NCBI GenBank assembly: GCA_025351545.1
Contig: JANXVQ010000450.1
Location: 1-5,346, forward strand
From: Spirosoma sp.
GTDB lineage: Bacteria; Bacteroidota; Bacteroidia; Cytophagales; Spirosomataceae
DNA length: 5,346 nt
Reading direction: 5' to 3'
In this document: positions 1 to 5,346 of the stretch, piece by piece
Numbering within the stretch: position 1 is the first letter of the stretch
Layout of the letters: each line of letters opens with the position of its first letter
Position numbers and translations under genes: made by a program
The notes under the pieces: model-generated
Seen by the model: only the letters and a program-made list of their open reading frames with translations
The model's database searches: none
What the model was told of the DNA's origin: nothing

Positions 1-95
1 CCACCGATTTCGACATTGTCTTTGCTATCACCAATGTGTAGGCCGGTCAGTAGTTCGAGCGTACCGGTAATTATTACTTTCTTGTGAAGTTTCAT
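1..95 (-). CDS. csm3: Csm3 N-terminus, type III-A effector backbone subunit (partial, runs off the left edge)
   Basis: The first 31 complete codons of a Csm3 (RAMP/Cas7-like) protein are visible, starting at the ATG at 95-93. The translation begins MKLHKKVIITGTLELLTG and continues with LHIG and a stretch ending EIGG. The pattern G-T-L-E-x-L-T-G-L-H-I-G is the N-terminal strand and turn typical of Csm3. Csm3 forms the helical filament along the crRNA, and each copy cuts target RNA with an aspartate in the loop right after this segment. From the family pattern that aspartate should be near residue 34, just outside the window, so its presence cannot be judged. The start lies 14 bp after the csm2 stop. 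A purine-rich stretch (GAGAAGAAG, 98-106) precedes it and is the best ribosome-binding candidate in the operon. The position after cas10 and csm2 is the canonical III-A order. Csm5, another RAMP protein of the complex, is a less likely alternative. Confidence 0.9.
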   Translation of the reverse strand, partial: MKLHKKVIITGTLELLTGLHIGDSKDNVEIG

Positions 96-109
96 GGCTT
101 CTTCTCAGT

Positions 110-481
110 TTACTTGCCGTTGGCGGCTTTGTGATAGGCTACGATTGCCTCGAAGAGGCTGACAAAGTTTTTAAACTTGGTTTTATCCTGATTGATGTCT
201 CGAATAAGTGGACTCATCATAGTATAAAACTCCCCTATTTTGGCTCCCTCCTTACTACGTCCCACAGCATAAGCCAATTTTGGCTCCAACAATAGAATTT
301 CGGATTTTAGCTGCGCAAAATCAGCCTGAATGCGTTTCACTGCGCCAAAAAAGCGACGAATTTGCGAGGTAGTAAGGGCCTTGTCAGGATGACCCTTTGC
401 TAAATAGCCGCCCCATTCGGCAAGTAGCGTCAAGTCGGTAATTCCCTCACTCAACACGGTCAAAGGTATTTTCTTTGGCAT
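110..481 (-). CDS. csm2: Csm2, small subunit of the type III-A effector complex
   Basis: This is a complete 123-residue protein, the usual size for Csm2 (about 120-140). Two blocks identify it: LTTSQIRRFF at residues 36-45, matching the conserved helix motif L-T-x-S-Q-I-R-[KR]-[FY], and LLEPKLAYAVGR at 64-75, matching the P-K-[LI]-x-Y-x-x-x-R signature. A C-terminal helix (FKNFVSLFEAIVAYHK, 103-118) fits the family's last helix. There are no signal or membrane segments; it is a small, all-helical cytoplasmic protein. In the complex, several Csm2 copies line the filament opposite Csm3 and contact the crRNA-target duplex. The ATG at 481 lies inside the end of cas10, overlapping it by 35 bp. The next in-frame Met is at residue 88, beyond both motifs, so this start is the only reasonable ATG. 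The overlap suggests coupled translation. Identification is by recalled motifs, but both family signatures agree. Confidence 0.95.
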   Translation of the reverse strand: MPKKIPLTVLSEGITDLTLLAEWGGYLAKGHPDKALTTSQIRRFFGAVKRIQADFAQLKSEILLLEPKLAYAVGRSKEGAKIGEFYTMMSPLIRDINQDKTKFKNFVSLFEAIVAYHKAANGK

Positions 482-3122
482 TGGTTTGTTTATTTTTAGG
501 TTTGTCCCGGTACTCTAATTCTGCCCACCGCAAGGCTATAGCAAAAGCCTCAAAGCGGATACGGTTCTCATTGATGTCGGCAAAAAGCAGCGTTTTCAAC
601 TGGTCTATAGTATCGGCGTTATGTGCCTTGCGGTGCCGCGTTAGGGTATAGGCCGCGTTCCATTTCCACGACAAATCAGCCGGATTACTCCGGTGAATCT
701 CATAGTACTCGAACAACTTCTGCAAAATGCCTTTTGAGAGTTGCCCATTTTGTAGCCAGTCCGCTAACTTGATTTTCCACGCTAGCACTGTCGGCCATTC
801 TTTATCCCAGTTTACGGCCAAACCAAACAAACTGAGGGCATTTTTCTTTTGCTCGCTAAATACATAAGACTTCGCCTGGTCTTCGGCATCACCAGCTGCA
901 TCGGCAGCTTTGCCAATAGGAAACCTAGGGCGCATGAGTTGAATACCTGCCGAAATAGTTAGGTCGCTGCGCCCAGCAAACCGCTTGAATTCTCGTTGCA
1001 CTTCATCGGCAAAGGCAATAGTCCGATCCCAGCGGCCAACGGCAAACACATCATCGCCACCGGAATAAATAATATTAATCCAATCCCTAAATTCAGCACG
1101 TTCGCGAATAGTGTTCAGATAACCACTAAAAAACCAGTCGAGTAGACCAGATAGGGTGGCATAGGCCGAGAAACTGGCCCGCTCTGGCGTGAAGCCCTTT
1201 GTAAACAGATCGCCCAGGCTATCCACGTCCATACGCAATACGGCCAGTCGGTTGTATTTCCCTTCACACTGGTCAGTAATAATTGGGCTATTGTCATCAT
1301 CGGAATTCTGACGCACCGTACCGGCTAGTTCTTCAAACGTCTTTTGTTTCTTATTGCCGGAGCGCAACGCTGGTCTGCTACCGCCGTAGAATCGAAAGCT
1401 ATAAGAAATGGACGGATCATTACCAATGTAGGCAGTGTCGGGTTTGGCGTCGGTGGGTGGTTGCAACGTCAGGCAGCAATCAGCACCAGGGGGCAGATGG
1501 GCAGGGCGTTTGTCGTCGAGCGAAAACGGAGTTAATCCCTGCAACAGACGATATCGCTGTCCCGAACCGGAAGTCAAGTAGGTGTGGGCGATAAGGTCTT
1601 CGCCAATGCTGATCTGCTGTTCTACGCTTTGATGCACCAGCAATTCGCTATCTGGATCAGGTTTAACTAATCGACCCTCCAGTCCAGTTACCGCACATTG
1701 TTGCGAATTCCCTCCCGTGCCAACGGCGCCAAAAAGCGTATCGAAGCGGTCGTGATTTAGCAAGAGTTCGTGATTTTTCTGTTGCTTTTGTTCAACAGCT
1801 TTGTCAGCGACCCGGCTCCATAGCCCTTTATCTATACGTATGATTTTCCCGCTGGCATCTTTCTCTTCCTTATTTCCCAATGGAATCATTGTTTGCTGAC
1901 CATCAATATCGGCCCGGATCTGCTTCACCTTATCGTCGTAGGCAAAGGCGATGCGGCCAAAGCAGACGAATAGATTACCCTGAAATTCATCCCAAACTTC
2001 CTGCTGAATAGCTTGTTCAAGATGGCCAAGTGTTTTATTTATAACTGATGTGTTGGGCAGAATTATGAAAAATTTACCCCCACTGCTATAGACGATATGG
2101 CTCAACGTGGTTTGAGTTTGCTCTATCACCCGCCGGGCAATGCCATCGAGCAGTAGTTGCAATGAAAACGAACGTCCCTTCAGGCTCTTTGCTGCGTAGG
2201 TCGAAGCGATGTTATAGATATACGCCTGAATTCCCGACAAATCGACGCACAATAGTTGCACTGGGTAGCAAGTATTGATCTTTAGTCGTTTACCATCAAA
2301 CTGATAGAGCATGGGAGTTTCGGCTTGATGGTCGAACAGACACTGCGCTAAAGCACCCACCATTTTCAGATGGTGAAACAAGCTCATATCACAAAAATCC
2401 TGCGTTGTATCAGCAGGGATACACCAAGTATACTTTCGGAGTAACTGATAAAGAGAGTCATTGAAAACACGAAGATTCCCGGTTGGTAGTTGCCGGAAGT
2501 CTGTAATAAACGCTGTCCAGAGTTGCTGATAATCGCCAGTCAGGTCGGTTGGAGCATGACCCAGAGCATGAGTATTGATGGCTTCATCGGCCAGTGACAG
2601 CGGACGCAGGTTGAATACGGCTGACTGGCTTTCGGGGAATGAAGGTGTCCGCTTGTTCACAATCATCCGCGTCAGCATATTTACCAACGGAAGTCGCTTA
2701 TAGCGTTCCCAGGTCCACTTTATATCTGTTTTTGGCAATTCCTGCTCTTCCTCGGCTTTTGTGTTTGTGCGGTCCAGGCCGCTTGCCCAGCTATCAGCCA
2801 GTGAAATAATCGCCTGTAGATCAGTCTGTGGCCGGTGGTGATTAGCTGACAGCGTTAGTAGACTATCCCGTTCTTCTGTCCATATCCCTAGCTTTTGAAA
2901 AGTAGCCTTGTGATCAATTAAGAATTGATTTGTCCAATAAACATGTTGATGAGACGGTTTGCCGTTATCGTTTGTATAGCTAATTACACCAGCTAACTGT
3001 CGAGTGGCGGTTTTTAACTCAGTTGACGTATTCCACAAGGCATCCGCTCGCTGGTAAAACTTTCCAATATCATGCAGCAGCCCAGCCAGATACACTAACT
3101 CCCGTGTTTCAGTATTCATCAT
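447..3122 (-). CDS. cas10: Cas10/Csm1, large signalling and nuclease subunit of type III-A CRISPR-Cas
   Basis: An 891-residue Csm1 is predicted, somewhat longer than the roughly 750-800 common for the family. Domains in order: an N-terminal HD nuclease domain with LAGLLHDIGKFYQRAD (H17-D18) and a second histidine pair H95-H96; a first palm domain with GIQAYIYNI (297-305) and SSGGKFFI (346-353); a central region where a zinc ribbon is expected, here with only one cysteine (C476); and a second palm with RMDVDSLG (630-637) and YSGGDDVF, whose GGDD is residues 688-691 (bases 1050-1061). This palm ends in SAGIQLMRPRFPI (724-736), and a helical C-terminal D4 region follows. In characterised systems the HD site cuts single-stranded DNA and the GGDD palm makes cyclic oligoadenylates when target RNA is bound; both motifs are intact here. 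I chose the ATG pair at 3122/3119, next to the cas6 stop, because the HD motif then starts at the usual distance. A GTG at 3173 would add 17 lysine-rich residues and extend the overlap with cas6 to 65 bp. Which of the two adjacent ATGs is used cannot be decided. Confidence 0.96.
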   Translation of the reverse strand: MMNTETRELVYLAGLLHDIGKFYQRADALWNTSTELKTATRQLAGVISYTNDNGKPSHQHVYWTNQFLIDHKATFQKLGIWTEERDSLLTLSANHHRPQTDLQAIISLADSWASGLDRTNTKAEEEQELPKTDIKWTWERYKRLPLVNMLTRMIVNKRTPSFPESQSAVFNLRPLSLADEAINTHALGHAPTDLTGDYQQLWTAFITDFRQLPTGNLRVFNDSLYQLLRKYTWCIPADTTQDFCDMSLFHHLKMVGALAQCLFDHQAETPMLYQFDGKRLKINTCYPVQLLCVDLSGIQAYIYNIASTYAAKSLKGRSFSLQLLLDGIARRVIEQTQTTLSHIVYSSGGKFFIILPNTSVINKTLGHLEQAIQQEVWDEFQGNLFVCFGRIAFAYDDKVKQIRADIDGQQTMIPLGNKEEKDASGKIIRIDKGLWSRVADKAVEQKQQKNHELLLNHDRFDTLFGAVGTGGNSQQCAVTGLEGRLVKPDPDSELLVHQSVEQQISIGEDLIAHTYLTSGSGQRYRLLQGLTPFSLDDKRPAHLPPGADCCLTLQPPTDAKPDTAYIGNDPSISYSFRFYGGSRPALRSGNKKQKTFEELAGTVRQNSDDDNSPIITDQCEGKYNRLAVLRMDVDSLGDLFTKGFTPERASFSAYATLSGLLDWFFSGYLNTIRERAEFRDWINIIYSGGDDVFAVGRWDRTIAFADEVQREFKRFAGRSDLTISAGIQLMRPRFPIGKAADAAGDAEDQAKSYVFSEQKKNALSLFGLAVNWDKEWPTVLAWKIKLADWLQNGQLSKGILQKLFEYYEIHRSNPADLSWKWNAAYTLTRHRKAHNADTIDQLKTLLFADINENRIRFEAFAIALRWAELEYRDKPKNKQTNAKENTFDRVE

Positions 3123-3840
3123 CTTGCTCTGTAGTTGGTTGTCTGGACTCTTTTTGATCTTGTCTCGTTTCACTACGTACCTGCGTTACTACCCCAAACC
3201 CGGTGCTGACGCCTTTGCCCAAGCCAATGAAGTCGGGCAGAAATACGTTACTGTCGAATTCCACGTCGAAGGTGGCCATGCGCTGCTCTTTGAATTTCAG
3301 CCACCGTACGGGCGATACTTCGCGGATATTTACTTGTACGGTTTTGTCAATAAACCACTCTAGTCCTTTGGCCATCGACAGGATATTTCCGGTCAGCGTG
3401 CGTTCCAGCAGTTCGGTACGTTCAATCAATCCGGTGGCCGCTTCGAACCGAGCGTAGTTGTCCTGATTCAGGGCCAGCCAATCGCGAATGCGAAACCGGA
3501 AAGTGTGCTCCCAGGCTTGCAGATTGTACTGGTTCAGGCGTAAATCTTTCACCTGCAACGTTACGGGGCGGTCTCCGAGGTGAATGTCCCAGGAGCGATT
3601 CTCGAAAAAATGGTGAATGTCGTCTACACCCTCGTCCACACACACAATGGCAGCATTGCGACCAATACGTTTGTACTGAATGACGGGATACCGGTAATTG
3701 AAGCCTGCATCGCCGAGGTGATTGTGAAAACTGATGTGTTCACGACCAGCCTTTTCAATAACAGCCGAGCGAAAAGCGGGGATTTCGTACGACTTAATCT
3801 CCGTATCAAAGCGGATGGTGAGGTAGCGTATTCGTTTCAA
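3109..3840 (-). CDS. cas6: Cas6, CRISPR repeat-processing endoribonuclease (Bacteroidota, Cas6b-like type)
   Basis: This 243-residue protein heads the cas operon and probably cuts the pre-crRNA within each repeat to supply crRNAs to the Csm complex. Visible signs: an N-terminal strand and helix (YLTIRFDTEIKSYEIPAFR, 6-24), a histidine-rich block HISFHNHLG (35-43) followed by FNYRYPVIQYKRI (47-59), and a glycine-rich loop near the C-terminus (IGLGKGVSTGFGVV, 205-218). That loop is the G-rich element found in Cas6/RAMP proteins. H35, H39 and H41 are candidate catalytic histidines; this is inferred from position and not proven. The start is a TTG at 3840-3838. The frame is open back to the hsdR stop at 3904 but has no ATG, GTG or other TTG there, and the first internal Met is residue 156, past the N-terminal core. 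No Shine-Dalgarno-like sequence precedes it. The tail after about residue 222 is polar and probably disordered. The 3' end overlaps cas10 by 14 bp. The family is fairly secure; the exact start is less so. Confidence 0.9.
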   Translation of the reverse strand: MKRIRYLTIRFDTEIKSYEIPAFRSAVIEKAGREHISFHNHLGDAGFNYRYPVIQYKRIGRNAAIVCVDEGVDDIHHFFENRSWDIHLGDRPVTLQVKDLRLNQYNLQAWEHTFRFRIRDWLALNQDNYARFEAATGLIERTELLERTLTGNILSMAKGLEWFIDKTVQVNIREVSPVRWLKFKEQRMATFDVEFDSNVFLPDFIGLGKGVSTGFGVVTQVRSETRQDQKESRQPTTEQDDEY

Positions 3841-3903
3841 GGTGTGTGCAGGGAAAGTGGAAAAAGTAAAAATATGAAAATTTTTATCTGAATTTATAAA
3901 ATA
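3841..3903 (-). promoter_or_regulatory. A/T-rich gap between hsdR and cas6, probable cas operon promoter and leader
   Basis: This is the only intergenic gap longer than 20 bp in the window. It contains 16 G/C out of 63 bases, and the half nearer hsdR (3861-3903) has only 4 in 43, far below the flanking genes. On the minus strand it includes TATTTTTA (3874-3867), one mismatch from the Bacteroidota -7 element TAnnTTTG, and TTTATAAA (3900-3893). No convincing -33 element stands out. Because the cas genes downstream are overlapping or nearly so, this is the natural site for their promoter, although read-through from hsdR is possible. Promoter function is inferred from location and composition. 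Confidence 0.35.
3867..3886. repeat. Short A/T-only inverted repeat in the hsdR-cas6 gap
   Basis: TAAAAAT (3867-3873) and ATTTTTA (3880-3886) are perfect 7-bp inverted arms around a 6-base loop. All pairs are A-T, so an RNA hairpin would be weak. It could be a protein-binding dyad, part of the promoter, or a chance product of the A/T-rich background. It lacks the G/C stem of a standard intrinsic terminator, so I do not call it one. Confidence 0.25.
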
Positions 3904-5346
3904 CTAAGCAGATGCGCGGGCATTATCGTTGATGCCGTCAATGACCTGAAACAACAGCTCTAGTTTGCCGCTGAATAGATTGGCCACGCCTGAGCTGTCA
4001 AAATCGGTGAAGGGCTGCCGATAAAGGATTTTCTTCTCCACAACGCCATTTTCTACTAAGTAGCCAATCAGCATTTTGACAAATTCGATTTGGGTCGTTG
4101 ACAGTTGGTTGGTACCGATAAACGATGAAAAAGCAGCATTGGCAGCCACTATATCCAGGCCAATAATCTGACGAACAAACTCCCCCAGAGGCTTATTATC
4201 GACGGCCTCCAAAAACTGATCGGCTGACTTGATGCTGGCTTTTTCGAATAGCATCCGTTCCAGTTCGTTCAGCTCGTGTTCAGTGATGGGTTGGTTGCTG
4301 CGTAATTTGCGAATGGTCAGGTGATCGCTGTTCTGGCGAATGATCTGCTCCATGCGATCCCGGTATGCCGCACTACTGGCATAGCCTACCATGTGTTCAT
4401 GAACGGTCTCCTCGCCGATAAATTCGTCGGTAAAGTCAGTGTACATGACCGGCCGGATTTCTTTGTCGATGTAACGAACTAAGCCTCTCATCGCCAGTCG
4501 GATGGGTTCCAGTGCTGGAATGCTTATCGACATCCAATAGTCGATGCTGGCCACGTTATCAATCAGGGGCATCTGGTTCGCTACCGGCGGAATGCTTCCT
4601 TTCTTCTGCAATCCCCGCCCGATCTGCCGTACCTTGCCAACCAGAGTAGCTACCCGGTCGGGTGTGCCCGTTACGCGATTGAGTTGGGTTTGCAGGAGGA
4701 GTAGATCAAACCGGCGGGCCGTTTCGTCCCGGTCCGGCGACCCGGAGCGTTCATCTGTAATAAGTGGTGCCAGGTAGGTCTCCAGTTCCGCTACATCGGC
4801 GCTGTCTGGGTTGCTGCCTGCCAAGGCTCGCCAGCGTCCTTCATCTTTGAATTTTATGACCCGTTCCCACTTTCGGCGGACCAGAAAGCTATCTTCGTCG
4901 AGCGATTGCACCTGGCTGTGCAGCGTTTGAAACAGCATAGTTTTTAGCTCCTGCGTTGCGGCATCCGATGGATCGGTGGTGGTATCGGTAGGAAGCGCCA
5001 GGGCAAGCCGGAGGCGGGTTATAAAGATTTGCTCGCTCAGACTGGGTGGAATTAGCGTGCTCACCTCGGTAAGCTGCTGGGCAAAAAACTCGAAATTGCC
5101 GCAGTAGTCGAAGATGTTGAAATACTGTTTATCCAGACCGGGACCGAACAAATCGGGGCGAAGCCGGGTGCCACGTCCAATCATTTGCCAGAATTTGGCT
5201 TTGGACAATACCCGTTTGAAAAACACCAGATTCACTACGTCGGGAATGTCGATGCCCGTATCGAGCATATCAACCGATACGGCAATCTGGAAGTCGTTCT
5301 TTCTGGCGTCCGTGAAGTCGCTAATGATCCGCTCCGCTTCGTTTCC
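3904..5346 (-). CDS. hsdR: Type I restriction enzyme R subunit (HsdR-like, EcoEI-R type), C-terminal part; start beyond the right edge
   Basis: 480 in-frame residues run from the right edge to a TAG at 3906-3904. The fragment opens with [20 protein letters not shown] and continues into [22 protein letters not shown], which is superfamily 2 helicase motif [13 protein letters not shown], with motif VI arginines for ATP hydrolysis, starts at fragment residue 54. [13 protein letters not shown] (76-88) follows, a block typical of type I R subunits. The rest is helical and ends with an EcoEI-R-like C-terminal domain, recognisable around [18 protein letters not shown] near fragment residue 431. HsdR subunits translocate DNA by ATP hydrolysis and cut it when the HsdM/HsdS complex finds an unmethylated site. 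The nuclease domain and motifs I-III lie outside the window, so intactness is unknown. A Met at 5268 could be mistaken for a start, but it sits inside motif V and the frame continues upstream with helicase sequence. hsdM and hsdS should lie upstream. A stand-alone DEAD/DEAH defence helicase is the main alternative. Confidence 0.88.
   Translation of the reverse strand, partial: GNEAERIISDFTDARKNDFQIAVSVDMLDTGIDIPDVVNLVFFKRVLSKAKFWQMIGRGTRLRPDLFGPGLDKQYFNIFDYCGNFEFFAQQLTEVSTLIPPSLSEQIFITRLRLALALPTDTTTDPSDAATQELKTMLFQTLHSQVQSLDEDSFLVRRKWERVIKFKDEGRWRALAGSNPDSADVAELETYLAPLITDERSGSPDRDETARRFDLLLLQTQLNRVTGTPDRVATLVGKVRQIGRGLQKKGSIPPVANQMPLIDNVASIDYWMSISIPALEPIRLAMRGLVRYIDKEIRPVMYTDFTDEFIGEETVHEHMVGYASSAAYRDRMEQIIRQNSDHLTIRKLRSNQPITEHELNELERMLFEKASIKSADQFLEAVDNKPLGEFVRQIIGLDIVAANAAFSSFIGTNQLSTTQIEFVKMLIGYLVENGVVEKKILYRQPFTDFDSSGVANLFSGKLELLFQVIDGINDNARASA

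Noticed and set aside
1283..1594. Plus-strand open frame of 103 codons inside cas10
   Set aside because: It is entirely antisense to conserved Cas10 sequence, and its product is rich in Arg, Cys and Trp, as expected of a reverse-strand shadow.
3123..3173. GTG at 3173 as the cas10 start, adding 17 residues
   Set aside because: It would overlap cas6 by 65 bp and add a lysine-rich extension ahead of the usual Csm1 N-terminus; the tandem ATG at 3122/3119 next to the cas6 stop fits better.
3580..3891. Plus-strand open frame of 103 codons crossing the cas6 5' end and the intergenic gap
   Set aside because: It lies antisense to the strongly supported cas6 and shows no recognisable motif; it looks like a shadow frame.
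3881..3903. Possible intrinsic terminator for hsdR in the A/T-rich gap
   Set aside because: There is no G/C-rich stem followed by a T run on the minus strand; the only dyad is A/T-only and weak.
4544..4777. Plus-strand open frame of 77 codons antisense to hsdR
   Set aside because: It is arginine- and serine-rich with no known motif, and the opposite strand encodes the R subunit without interruption.
1..5346. CRISPR array within the window
   Set aside because: No regularly spaced direct repeats are visible; nearly all the sequence is occupied by coding genes, and the only gap is 63 bp.

Overview
This window holds the 5' half of a type III-A (Csm) CRISPR-Cas operon lying directly downstream of the 3' part of a type I restriction (HsdR-like) gene. 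Every supported gene is on the minus strand, so transcription runs from right to left. The likely host is a Bacteroidota bacterium, plausibly a Cytophagales member of the Spirosoma kind. This is an inference from roughly even base composition, the lack of clear Shine-Dalgarno sites, and a Cas6 and a Csm1 that look like Bacteroidota versions. No marker gene in the window proves it.

Layout in transcription order: 5346-3904 is the C-terminal 480 residues of a type I restriction R subunit, carrying helicase motifs V and VI and an EcoEI-R-like C-terminal domain; its N-terminus is beyond the right edge. 3903-3841 is a 63-bp, very A/T-rich gap and the most likely place for the cas promoter. 3840-3109 is cas6, the crRNA-processing endonuclease, apparently with a TTG start. 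3122-447 is cas10/csm1, with an intact HD nuclease motif and an intact GGDD cyclase motif but a largely lost zinc ribbon. 481-110 is csm2, the small subunit. 95-1 is the first 31 codons of csm3, the backbone and target-RNA-cleaving subunit, cut by the left edge.

The cas genes are packed as one transcription unit: cas6/cas10 overlap by 14 bp, cas10/csm2 overlap by 35 bp, and csm2/csm3 are 14 bp apart. In the expected pathway Cas6 cuts the repeat transcript, and Csm3 and Csm2 assemble along the crRNA with Csm1 at the 5' tag end. Target RNA binding would then switch on the HD DNase and cyclic oligoadenylate synthesis by Csm1. The remaining parts (csm4, csm5, a CARF or Csm6-type effector, any cas1/cas2, and the CRISPR array) are not in the window and would be looked for past the left edge. 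The adjoining restriction gene makes this a small defence island. I see no CRISPR repeats, tRNA, rRNA, insertion sequence or attachment site.
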